A stretch of 61,870 bases of DNA, taken from CAWULT01 sp963923455. Lineage in GTDB: Bacteria > Acidobacteriota > Vicinamibacteria > Vicinamibacterales > UBA2999. A program made the translations under genes and the position numbers. The notes under the pieces are model-generated. The model was not told the origin of the DNA and did not search any database. It saw only the letters and a program-made list of their open reading frames with translations. The stretch's first letter is position 1. Every line of letters starts with the position of its first letter. The stretch lies in assembly GCA_963923455.1 (NCBI GenBank), contig CAWULT010000012.1, forward strand, positions 1 to 61,870, in the 5' to 3' direction. Of this stretch, positions 19,495 to 26,572 are shown piece after piece.

Positions 19495-20211
19495 ATGTCC
19501 CGGTTCTCGGGCACCCACGCGGCGGCCATCGTGGTGGCCGCGGCGGCCCTGCTGCTGGCGCTCTCGTCGCCGGCTGCGGCAGCCAGCCGCACCGTACAGT
19601 TCCGCGCGGCGGACGGCCGAACGGTCACGGCGTTGCTGAACGAGGCGAATCGCCGCCCCGCGCCGGCGGTCCTGCTGCTGCCGATGATGGGCCGGCCGAA
19701 GGACGACTGGCAGGCTGTGGCACAGCGCCTGGCCGATGCCGGCATCACCGCGCTGGCCATCGACCTGCCCGGCAGCGGCGTGCCGGCGGACGGGCCCGAA
19801 CTCACCACCTGGACGGTGGACATCGGGTCCGCCGTCAGCTACCTGACGTCGAGGGACGTGGGCGCCACGGCCGTCGGCATCGCGGGCGCGTCGCTCGGCG
19901 CCAGCCTCGCGGTGTACACGGCAGCCGGCGACGGCCGTGTCCGGGCGGTCGCGCTGGTCTCGCCCGCGGCCGACTACCGGGGCGTCCGTATCGCCGCGCC
20001 GCTGAAGCAGATCCTCGGCCGGCCGGTGTTCATGCTGGCCAGCCACGAGGACCCCTACTCGGCCCGATCCATACGCGAGCTGAGCAAGGGCAACGAGACG
20101 GCCTACGAGACCGCGTGGTCCCAGATCCCGGCCCACGGCACCACCCTGCTGGCCCGGGAGCCCGACCTGGTGCGCATGCTCGTGGAATGGTTCCAGCGGG
20201 TGTTGGGATGA
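19495..20211 (+). CDS. Exported alpha/beta-hydrolase
   Basis: A 238-residue serine hydrolase with an N-terminal signal peptide (about residues 1-30, ending SSPAAAAS). The nucleophile elbow is GASLG (Ser133), an Asp candidate is in SHEDPYS and the His candidate is in PAHGTTLL near the end, a full triad in the usual order (dienelactone-hydrolase-like). The substrate is unknown. An upstream ATG at 19405 overlapping pdxJ would add 30 residues ahead of the signal peptide; 19495 is preferred because it places the basic n-region correctly. Confidence 0.8.
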   Translation: MSRFSGTHAAAIVVAAAALLLALSSPAAAASRTVQFRAADGRTVTALLNEANRRPAPAVLLLPMMGRPKDDWQAVAQRLADAGITALAIDLPGSGVPADGPELTTWTVDIGSAVSYLTSRDVGATAVGIAGASLGASLAVYTAAGDGRVRAVALVSPAADYRGVRIAAPLKQILGRPVFMLASHEDPYSARSIRELSKGNETAYETAWSQIPAHGTTLLAREPDLVRMLVEWFQRVLG

Positions 20212-20238
20212 CCCGCGCGGTCCCGGCCCCGAACGGAC

Positions 20239-20244
20239 TAAGAT
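20239..20244 (+). promoter_or_regulatory. Possible -10 box (TAAGAT) ahead of the TPR-YHS-aldolase-BMC genes
   Basis: TAAGAT sits 14 bases before the TPR gene ATG at 20258, in the 46-base gap after the hydrolase. The same TAAGATCGA string occurs ahead of yebC (3941). No clear -35 is seen, so this is only a candidate promoter for the microcompartment operon. Confidence 0.35.
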
Positions 20245-20257
20245 CGACGGTGCACGC

Positions 20258-20896
20258 ATGAGGACCGACTCCATCGTCTACACGCTCGCCGGCATGTGTT
20301 TCGGCGTCATCCTGGGCTGGCTGCTGGGCGTCCAGGAAGGGGGCGGCCGTTCGAGCGCCACGACCCTGACACCGGCGGCGGCGCCGGCGCAGCAGGCCCC
20401 GCAGCAGGGCCAGAACGCGGGCGGCGGCCAGCAGGCCCCGCAGCTCGACGAGGCGCGGGTGCAGGCCCAACTCACCATCTTCAACGCGGACCCGAAGAAC
20501 GCGGGCGCGGCCGTCCAGCTCGGCAACCTCTACTTCGACGCCGAGCGGTGGGACGACGCCATCACCTGGTACCGCAAGGCGATCGCGCTGAACCCGAAGG
20601 ACCCCGACGCGAGCACCGACCTCGGGGTCAGCCTCTACTACACGAACAAGACCGACGAGGCGCTGGCCCAGTTCGAGACCTCGCTGAAGATCGACCCGAA
20701 GCACACGAAGACGCTGCTCAACAAGGGCATCGTGCTGGCGTTCGGCAAGCAGGACATCGCCGCGGCGTCCGAGGCGTGGAAGCAGGTGGTGGCGCTGGCG
20801 CCGGACAGTCCCGAAGGGCAGGCGGCCAAGCGTGCCCTCGACGGCGTGGCCTCGGGCCACCAGAACGAGGGGGCGGCGCCGGCGAGCAACCCGTGA
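20258..20896 (+). CDS. Membrane-anchored TPR protein
   Basis: A 212-residue protein with one N-terminal membrane helix (IVYTLAGMCFGVILGWLLGV), a Gln/Ala/Pro-rich linker (about 37-62) and then three to four tetratricopeptide repeats. The repeats show alternating W-Y-A spacing, such as AVQLGNLYFDAERWDDAITWYRKAIALNP and STDLGVSLYYTNKTDEALAQFETSLKIDP shifted by 34. It probably serves as a protein-interaction scaffold. Its stop overlaps the YHS gene GTG (GTGA at 20893), which in turn overlaps the aldolase, so the three are translationally coupled ahead of the shell genes. Confidence 0.85.
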   Translation: MRTDSIVYTLAGMCFGVILGWLLGVQEGGGRSSATTLTPAAAPAQQAPQQGQNAGGGQQAPQLDEARVQAQLTIFNADPKNAGAAVQLGNLYFDAERWDDAITWYRKAIALNPKDPDASTDLGVSLYYTNKTDEALAQFETSLKIDPKHTKTLLNKGIVLAFGKQDIAAASEAWKQVVALAPDSPEGQAAKRALDGVASGHQNEGAAPASNP

Positions 20897-21153
20897 TTCG
20901 CGTCGTCCTGATCCTCGTCCTGATTCTCATCCTGGCCGCCGCGTTCTGGCGCGTCGTGGACGGGGTGATCGAGGTGCTGGGCGGCACGACGAAGCAGCGC
21001 CGCGCCAAGGCCGGCGTGCCGGCGATGCGGCTGGTGCGGGATCCGGTCTGCGGCACGCACGTGTCGCCAGGGGCGGCGGTGACGAAGACGATGAAGGGAG
21101 CCACCTACTACTTCTGCTCCGAACGCTGCCGCGAGGAGTTCGGCCGGCGATGA
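20893..21153 (+). CDS. Small membrane-anchored YHS-domain protein
   Basis: An 86-residue protein. An N-terminal helix (VVLILVLILILAAAFWRVV) anchors it, and residues about 50-86 form a YHS/TRASH-like metal-binding domain: DPVCGTHVSP, then YYFCSERCREEFGR, giving Cys-x(n)-Cys-x3-Cys for a divalent metal. It starts in a GTGA overlap with the TPR gene and its stop overlaps the aldolase ATG (ATGA at 21150). The role is unknown; metal sensing or delivery is the usual suggestion for the domain. Confidence 0.82.
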   Translation: MIRVVLILVLILILAAAFWRVVDGVIEVLGGTTKQRRAKAGVPAMRLVRDPVCGTHVSPGAAVTKTMKGATYYFCSERCREEFGRR

Positions 21154-22010
21154 GCACCCGCCTCGAAGAGCAGCTGCGGGCCGACATCGTCGAGGCCGGC
21201 CGGCGCATGTACGCGCGCGGCTACGTGGCCTCGAACGACGGCAACATCAGCGCCCGCGTCGACGACACGCGCCTGATCACCACGCCGAAGAGCGTCTCCA
21301 AGGGCTTCATGACGCCCGACATGATGGTGATCGTCGACTACGACGGCAGGAAGGTTGCTGGCGACCGCGATCCCTCGTCGGAGCTGCCGATGCACCTCGA
21401 GGTGTACCGGAACCGGCCGGACGTCAACGCCGTGTGCCACGCCCACCCGCCGCTCGCCACCGGCTTCGCCGTGGCTGGCATTCCGCTCACCAAGGCGGTG
21501 CTGGCCGAAGTGATCACGACGCTCGGCAGCATTCCGATCGCCGAATACGGCACGCCCTCCACCGCGGAGCTGCCGGCCGCCGTCCGCAAGTACATCAAGG
21601 CGCACGACGGGATGCTGCTGGCCAACCACGGCGCCGTCACCTGCGGCCCGAGCGTGATGGCGGCCTATTACAAGATGGAGACCATCGAGCACTTCGCGAA
21701 GATCAGCCTGGTGGCGCGTCTGCTCGGGCGCGAGAACCTGATCTCCCGCGAGGAGGTCGAGCGGCTCCAGGGGTTGCGCGGCATGTACGGCATCGCCGCG
21801 CCGGCGCCCCTGTGCACCGTGCCCGACGGCGCGGCCGAGGCGGCACAGGTGGCCTGCCAGGTGCTCGAGGCCCCCGAATCGTCCGGCGAACGCCTGGTTC
21901 CAGAGGTGACGAGCGTCCTGCAGCAGGCGAGCAGGGACGGGGAAATTCGGCTAACATACGGCGAGCTGACGGCGCTCATCGCGGACGCCGTCAAGCACTT
22001 ACGGGATTGA
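21150..22010 (+). CDS. Class II (zinc) aldolase, probable microcompartment enzyme
   Basis: A 286-residue member of the FucA/RhaD/AraD class II aldolase-adducin family, which cleaves or epimerises sugar phosphates through a zinc enolate. Seen: ASNDGNISARV, the acidic SSELPMHLEVY, the zinc ligands His97/His99 in CHAHPPLA and His160 in LANHGAVTCG. Residues about 215-250 are a Pro/Ala-rich linker, and the last 20 (IRLTYGELTALIADAVKHL and following) form a predicted amphipathic helix like an encapsulation peptide. The shell genes follow 51 bases later. Fuculose/rhamnulose-1-phosphate aldolases are typical of sugar-degrading microcompartments; the substrate here is inferred. Confidence 0.88.
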   Translation: MSTRLEEQLRADIVEAGRRMYARGYVASNDGNISARVDDTRLITTPKSVSKGFMTPDMMVIVDYDGRKVAGDRDPSSELPMHLEVYRNRPDVNAVCHAHPPLATGFAVAGIPLTKAVLAEVITTLGSIPIAEYGTPSTAELPAAVRKYIKAHDGMLLANHGAVTCGPSVMAAYYKMETIEHFAKISLVARLLGRENLISREEVERLQGLRGMYGIAAPAPLCTVPDGAAEAAQVACQVLEAPESSGERLVPEVTSVLQQASRDGEIRLTYGELTALIADAVKHLRD

Positions 22011-22061
22011 GGCTCCGGGTCGACGCGGCCGGCAGTCCCGACCGGATAGCGAGGCACAGGA

Positions 22062-22352
22062 ATGGGTGAGGCGCTCGGAATGATCGAGACCAAGGGTCTC
22101 GTGGCGATGATCGAAGCGGCCGACGCGATGGTCAAGGCCGCGAAGGTCACCCTGGTCGGCTGGGAGAAGATTGGCGCGGGCTACGTCACGGCCATCGTGC
22201 GCGGCGACGTGGCCGCGGTGAAGGCCGCCACCGATGCGGGCGCCGCCGCGGCGCGCCGGGTGGGCGAGCTGGTGTCGGTGCACGTGATTCCGCGCCCGCA
22301 CGCCAACCTGGAAGACGCCCTTCCCATCGGCAAGTCGGGCTCCAAGAGCTAG
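22062..22352 (+). CDS. BMC-H hexameric microcompartment shell protein
   Basis: A 96-residue single BMC-domain protein (PduA/CsoS1/CcmK family) that forms the hexagonal facets of a protein shell. It starts GEALGMIETKGLVAMIEAAD, has AAKVTLVGWEKIGAGYVT with the pore loop Gly38-Ala39-Gly40 (PduA has GSG), and the RGDVAAVKAATDAG and VSVHVIPRPH stretches. The C-terminal tail (about 82-96) is short and polar. It is the only BMC-H in the window and is followed 9 bases later by the first pentamer gene. Confidence 0.97.
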   Translation: MGEALGMIETKGLVAMIEAADAMVKAAKVTLVGWEKIGAGYVTAIVRGDVAAVKAATDAGAAAARRVGELVSVHVIPRPHANLEDALPIGKSGSKS

Positions 22353-22361
22353 CCCGCATCG

Positions 22362-22637
22362 ATGATTCTGGCCCGCATCGTCGGGACCGTCGTGGCGACG
22401 CGGAAGGACCCGAGGCTGGTGAGCAGCAAGCTGCTCATCGCCCGCCCGATGGATCCACACGGCAAGGCCGAGGGCAACTACCTCGTGGCCGTCGACACGG
22501 TGGATGCCGGCGTCGGCGAGACGGTGCTGATCGTCAGCGGCAGCTCGGCGCGGATGGCGTCGGGCATGAAGGACTGCCCGGTCGACGCCGCCATCGTCGG
22601 CATCGTCGACACCGTGGAAGTCACGTCGGGCGACTGA
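22362..22637 (+). CDS. BMC-P pentameric vertex protein (EutN/CcmL family), copy 1
   Basis: A 91-residue EutN/CcmL protein that caps shell vertices. It has the family pattern ILARIVGTVVATRKDPRL, KLLIARPMD, LVAVDTVDAGVGETVLIVSGSSAR and the closing VDAAIVGIVDTVEV. It retains the canonical GETVLIVSGSSAR loop. Its coding sequence follows the BMC-H gene by 9 bases; 76 bases separate it from copy 2. Confidence 0.96.
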   Translation: MILARIVGTVVATRKDPRLVSSKLLIARPMDPHGKAEGNYLVAVDTVDAGVGETVLIVSGSSARMASGMKDCPVDAAIVGIVDTVEVTSGD

Positions 22638-22713
22638 ACGCTCGCGGCCGAGGCGGGCGCCCAGCCCGTGCGACCGCCGCCTTCCCACACGACACGGCGC
22701 AGGACCCATTCCC

Positions 22714-22980
22714 GTGCAGCTCGCCAAGGTGATCGGAGACGTCGTCGTCACCCGCAAGGACGAGAACCTCGCGGGCGTGACGCTGCTCGTGCTGCAGCCG
22801 ATCGCCGCCGACGGCAGCGCCATCGGCCGGACGCTCGTGGCTGTCGACTCGACCGGCGCCGGCCCGGGCGAGACGGTGTTCTTCGTGCGCGGCAAGGAAG
22901 CCAGCTTTCCGTTCCACCCCACCGAGGTGCCGGCCGATGCAGGCGTCGTGGGCATCGTGGACCACTGGCACGTGGGCTGA
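22714..22980 (+). CDS. BMC-P pentameric vertex protein (EutN/CcmL family), copy 2
   Basis: An 88-residue EutN/CcmL paralogue: QLAKVIGDVVVTRKDENLAG, TLLVLQPIAADG, LVAVDSTGAGPGETVFFVRGKEAS and DAGVVGIVDHWHVG. It differs from copy 1 in the loop after GETV (FFVRGKEASFPF in place of LIVSGSSAR) and ends in a His-containing VDHWHVG. GTG start at 22714. Copy 3 starts 10 bases after its stop. Confidence 0.95.
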   Translation: MQLAKVIGDVVVTRKDENLAGVTLLVLQPIAADGSAIGRTLVAVDSTGAGPGETVFFVRGKEASFPFHPTEVPADAGVVGIVDHWHVG

Positions 22981-22990
22981 GGCGGCATCC

Positions 22991-23263
22991 ATGCAGCTCG
23001 GACGCGTCGTCGGCACGGTGGTGGCCACCCACAAACACGCCAAGTTCGAGGGCGCGAAGCTCCTGCTCGTGCAGCCGGTGACGCCGGCCGACGAGCCCCG
23101 GGGCGTGCCGCTGCTGGCCGTGGACTCGGTGGGCGCCGGCGTGCACGAGAAGGTGCTGCTCGTGATCGAGGGCCGCGCCGCCAACGAGGCGCTCGGCCGG
23201 AAGTTCGCGCCGGTGGACGCGGCGATCATCGGGATCGTCGACGCGGTGGACGTGCAGGAATGA
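22991..23263 (+). CDS. BMC-P pentameric vertex protein (EutN/CcmL family), copy 3
   Basis: A 90-residue EutN/CcmL paralogue: QLGRVVGTVVATHKHAKFEG, KLLLVQPVTPADE, LLAVDSVGAGVHEKVLLVIEGRAANEAL and VDAAIIGIVDAVDVQE. The usual GE of the GETV loop is replaced by HEKV, and the insert EGRAANEALGRKF is longer and charged. ATG 22991 matches the family start; an upstream in-frame GTG at 22937 lies inside copy 2. It overlaps the next small gene (ATGA at 23260). Confidence 0.95.
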   Translation: MQLGRVVGTVVATHKHAKFEGAKLLLVQPVTPADEPRGVPLLAVDSVGAGVHEKVLLVIEGRAANEALGRKFAPVDAAIIGIVDAVDVQE

Positions 23264-23511
23264 CCGAAGCCGAGGTGCGCGCGCTCGTGCAGAAGGTGCT
23301 GGCCCAGCGCGGCATCACGCCGCCGGCGGCACCGGGCCTGCCGCCTGGCGCATCCGGTCAGATGTCGGCCGTGGCGCTCTACCGTCGCCACCCGAGCCAC
23401 GCCACGTTCACGCTGCAGGTGACGGTCGAGGGCGACGCCCCCGCGCCGTGCGTGATCGAGCCCGGCGTGCCGTGCGACCACTGCGGCTACTGCCGCTCCT
23501 ACGGACACTGA
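23260..23511 (+). CDS. Small Cys-rich protein with encapsulation-peptide-like N-terminus
   Basis: An 83-residue protein I do not recognise. Residues 1-18 (TEAEVRALVQKVLAQRG) form a short amphipathic helix closely resembling the encapsulation peptides that target cargo such as PduP into microcompartments. A Pro/Gly/Ala linker follows (19-34), then about 30 residues likely to be beta strand (ATFTLQVTVEG), and a C-terminal cluster Cys64, Cys72, Cys75, Cys78 in the pattern C-x7-C-x2-C-x2-C, with nearby His74 and a terminal His83. It overlaps the third vertex gene by 4 bases. Small metal- or Fe-S-binding cargo is a reasonable hypothesis, not shown. Confidence 0.8.
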   Translation: MTEAEVRALVQKVLAQRGITPPAAPGLPPGASGQMSAVALYRRHPSHATFTLQVTVEGDAPAPCVIEPGVPCDHCGYCRSYGH

Positions 23512-23526
23512 GCCCGGCTGCGCGCG

Positions 23527-24477
23527 ATGACCGTGAAACCGTCCGTGCTCGTGACGAAGCGATTGCCCTCGGTGGCCGTCAACCGGCTCGCCGAGGTGTG
23601 CGACGTGGACCTGCACGACGGCGCCGCGTTCCTGACGCACGACGAACTCGTGGCGCGGGTGAAGGGCAAGCAGGGCCTGGTGGCGCTGATGCCCGACCAG
23701 GTGAACCGCGCCGTGCTCGAGGCCGGCACCGACCTCAAGGTCGTCTCCGTCGTGGCCGTCGGCTACAACAACATCGACGTGGCGGCCGCGCGCGAGCGGG
23801 GCATCGTCGTGACCAACACGCCCGACGTGCTCACCGAGAGCACGGCCGACCTGACCTGGTCCATCCTGCTCGGCATCATGCGCCGCACCGTCGAGGGCGA
23901 CCGTCTGGTGCGCCGCGGCGGGTGGAAGGGCTTTGCGTTCGACTTCATGCTCGGTACGGAGCTCGCCGGCAAGCAGATGGGCATCGTGGGCTACGGGCGC
24001 ATCGGCCAGGCCGTGGCGCGCCGTGCCCGCGCGTTCGGGATGCGGGTGGCCTTCGCCGCGCGCGGCGCGAAGGCGTACGACGACGCCGAGGCCATGCCGC
24101 TCGACCGGCTGCTCGCCACCTCCGACGTCGTCTCACTGCACTGCCCGTTGACGCCGGAGACGACGCACCTGATCGACCAGCCGGCACTGGCCAGGATGAA
24201 GCGGACGGCGTACCTGGTGAACGCCTCGCGTGGGCCCGTCGTGGACGAAGCCGCGCTGGCGTGGGCGCTCAAGAACCGCCTGATCTCCGGCGCCGCGCTC
24301 GACGTGTACGAGGAGGAGCCGAAGGTCCACCCGGACCTGCTGACGCTCGAGAACGTCGTGCTGAGCCCGCACCTTGGAAGCTCCACGTCCGAGACGCGGA
24401 CCGCGATGGCGGATCTCGCCGTGCGGAACGTGCTCGCCGTGCTCGCCGGCGAGCCGGCGTTGACGCCGATTCCTTGA
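23527..24477 (+). CDS. D-2-hydroxyacid dehydrogenase (glyoxylate/hydroxypyruvate reductase type)
   Basis: NAD(P)-dependent oxidoreductase, 316 residues. Seen: VVAVGYNNIDVAAARERGI, the Rossmann motif GYGRIG (Gly155-x-Gly157-x2-Gly160), catalytic Arg235 in NASRGPVVDE, Glu264 in YEEEP and His282 in SPHLGSST. The pattern fits GhrB-like reductases that turn glyoxylate or hydroxypyruvate into glycolate or glycerate. It follows the small Cys-rich gene by 15 bases and probably closes the microcompartment operon, where it could recycle NAD(H). It carries no obvious encapsulation peptide, so it may act outside the shell. Confidence 0.9.
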   Translation: MTVKPSVLVTKRLPSVAVNRLAEVCDVDLHDGAAFLTHDELVARVKGKQGLVALMPDQVNRAVLEAGTDLKVVSVVAVGYNNIDVAAARERGIVVTNTPDVLTESTADLTWSILLGIMRRTVEGDRLVRRGGWKGFAFDFMLGTELAGKQMGIVGYGRIGQAVARRARAFGMRVAFAARGAKAYDDAEAMPLDRLLATSDVVSLHCPLTPETTHLIDQPALARMKRTAYLVNASRGPVVDEAALAWALKNRLISGAALDVYEEEPKVHPDLLTLENVVLSPHLGSSTSETRTAMADLAVRNVLAVLAGEPALTPIP

Positions 24478-24738
24478 GACGCAGCGGCAGGGCGCGGACG
24501 GGGCGGTCGTCGTTCACACGCGCCCGCGGGAGCAGGGCAGTACCGCCAGCGGTGCCCGCAACAAGGGTGACAGGTCCATGGTGTGAGCTCTCCATCCGGC
24601 GTCTGGTCCTGGCGCCGGTATCGCGCCTGCATTGACGTCCAGCGTCGCCGGGTTGTTTCGCGCGGTTCCGGGATGGCCATGCGGAACTTGCCCCGCCACG
24701 GCTCTTCGGAGAACATCACGTCACATCCCGGAGGACCG

Positions 24739-26541
24739 ATGCGCCTGACGAAGCTCGTGCTGTCGATTCTGCTCGCCCTTCCCGGTGCCGCGCTGGCGCA
24801 GCAGCCCCCGGCCGCGTCCGGCGAGGCGGTGTTCGCCCGTGCCTGCGCCAGCTGCCATCAGGCGGGGCAGACCGCGGTGCCTCCGCCCGACGCGCTCCGT
24901 GCGTTCTCGCCGGAGGCCATCGTCAACTCGCTGGTCAACGGACGGATGAGCGTGCAGGGGGCGCCGCTGAGCCCGGCCGAGCGCGCCGCGGTCGCCCAGT
25001 TCATCACCGGCCGTGCGCCCATGGCCGCGGCCCGCCGCGAGAACCGGTGCGCGGCGCCGACGCCGGCGACGGACCCGATGCAAGGGCCGAGGTGGATGGC
25101 GTGGGGCGGCGACGCCTCGAATACCCGCTATGCCGCGCAGGGCGGGCTCACGGCGGCGGACCTGCCGCGCCTGAAGCTGAAGTGGGCGTTCGCCTACGAA
25201 GGGGCCACGGCCGCCCGCGTGCAGCCGGCGCTGGCTGGGGGCAAGCTCTTCGCCGGCAGCGACAACGGGGAAGTGCACGCGCTCGACCCGAAGACGGGAT
25301 GCTCCTACTGGACCTACCGTGCCGAGTTCGGCGTGCGCAGCGCGCTGACGGTGTGGCCGTACCGGGCCGGCACCGCTACGCGCTACGCCGTGTTCTTCGG
25401 CGACCAGAAGGCCAATGCCTATGCCGTCGACGCCGTGACCGGACAGCTGGTCTGGAAGCGCAAGGTGGACGACCATCGCCTGGCCGCCATCACCGGCGCG
25501 ATTGCCGTGGCCGACGGCAAGGCGTTCGTGCCCGTGCAGGGGTTGGGCGAGGAGGGCACGGGCGGTCGCGGGCAGGACCCGTGCTGCACGTTCCGCGGCA
25601 GCCTGGTTGCGCTCGACGCGAGCACGGGTACGCCGGTTTGGCGCACCTACACGGTGGACGAGCCGAAGCTGCGTGGCAAGAACGCGCGCAACGGCACGGA
25701 TGCGTACGGGCCCGCCGGGGGCGCCATCTGGTCGTCTCCGACGGTGGACCTGGCGCGGCGGTCCGTCTACGTCACCACCGGCAACGCGTACGCCGACCCG
25801 CCGCAGGCGATGGCCAACGCGGTGGTGGCGATGGACATCGCGAGCGGCAAGGTGAAGTGGGTGTTCCAGGGCACGCCCAACGACACGTGGCTGGGCGGCT
25901 GTCCGGCGAAGAGCGATGGCAACGGTTGCCCCACCGTACAGGGGCCCGACCACGACTTCTCGGCCGCGCCGATGCTGGTGACGGTGGACGGGCGGCAGGT
26001 GATCGTCGTGCCGCAGAAGTCCGGCATCACGCACGCGCTCAATCCGGACACGGGTGCGCTGCTCTGGCAGTACCGCTTCGGCCAGGGCGACGCGCTCGGC
26101 GGCCAGTGGGGCGGCGCGTTCGACGGCCGGCAGGCGTATGTCGGCAACGGCAGCTACCGCTCGCCGGCGCCCGGAGGCGTTCGGGCCGTTCGCCCCGGCA
26201 CGGGCCAGGAGGCGTGGAAGGCCGAGCCGCAGCCGGTGCTCTGTGCCGGCCAGGCGCGGTGCAACGCGTCGCAGGGCGGCGCGGTGACGGCGATTCCAGG
26301 TGCCGTGCTGGCCGGCTCGATCGATGGCGGCCTGCGGGCCTACGCCGCCGACGACGGGCAGATCGTCTGGCAGGTCAACACCAACCAGGCCTTCGAGACC
26401 GTCAACGGCGTGCCCGGTGTGGGCGCCAGCATCGACGGTTCGCCGCTCATCGTCGGCGGCGGCATGATCTTCGTGAACTCGGGCTACGGCGGCATCGCCG
26501 CGCGGCCGGGCAACGTGCTGCTGGCGTTCGGCGTGGACTGA
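24739..26541 (+). CDS. Exported PQQ-dependent dehydrogenase with N-terminal cytochrome c domain
   Basis: A 600-residue periplasmic quinohaemoprotein. A signal peptide (MRLTKLVLSILLALPGAALA) is followed by a short cytochrome c module with haem site Cys36-x2-Cys39-His40, then an eight-bladed PQQ-type propeller with repeated ALDPKTG.SYW, AVDAVTGQLVWK and ALDASTGTPVW motifs. The CCTFRGSLVALDASTG region and vicinal Cys pair match polyvinyl-alcohol-dehydrogenase-like enzymes. Alcohol oxidation with electron transfer through haem c is inferred. ATG 24739 has a GGAGGACC ribosome site; longer in-frame starts would bury the signal peptide. The 261-base gap upstream holds nothing I recognise. Confidence 0.9.
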   Translation: MRLTKLVLSILLALPGAALAQQPPAASGEAVFARACASCHQAGQTAVPPPDALRAFSPEAIVNSLVNGRMSVQGAPLSPAERAAVAQFITGRAPMAAARRENRCAAPTPATDPMQGPRWMAWGGDASNTRYAAQGGLTAADLPRLKLKWAFAYEGATAARVQPALAGGKLFAGSDNGEVHALDPKTGCSYWTYRAEFGVRSALTVWPYRAGTATRYAVFFGDQKANAYAVDAVTGQLVWKRKVDDHRLAAITGAIAVADGKAFVPVQGLGEEGTGGRGQDPCCTFRGSLVALDASTGTPVWRTYTVDEPKLRGKNARNGTDAYGPAGGAIWSSPTVDLARRSVYVTTGNAYADPPQAMANAVVAMDIASGKVKWVFQGTPNDTWLGGCPAKSDGNGCPTVQGPDHDFSAAPMLVTVDGRQVIVVPQKSGITHALNPDTGALLWQYRFGQGDALGGQWGGAFDGRQAYVGNGSYRSPAPGGVRAVRPGTGQEAWKAEPQPVLCAGQARCNASQGGAVTAIPGAVLAGSIDGGLRAYAADDGQIVWQVNTNQAFETVNGVPGVGASIDGSPLIVGGGMIFVNSGYGGIAARPGNVLLAFGVD

Positions 26542-26572
26542 GCCCGTCGGCGCGACGCCGCGGCGCGTGCCC

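Noticed and set aside
22062..23263. Carboxysome interpretation of the shell genes
   Set aside because: No RuBisCO, carbonic anhydrase or carboxysome scaffold gene is present; the aldolase neighbour points to a catabolic compartment.
24478..24738. Possible riboswitch or small gene in the 261-base gap before the PQQ dehydrogenase
   Set aside because: Only a GC-rich stretch with no recognisable aptamer core, terminator or coding signature; the in-frame extension of the dehydrogenase there would precede its signal peptide.
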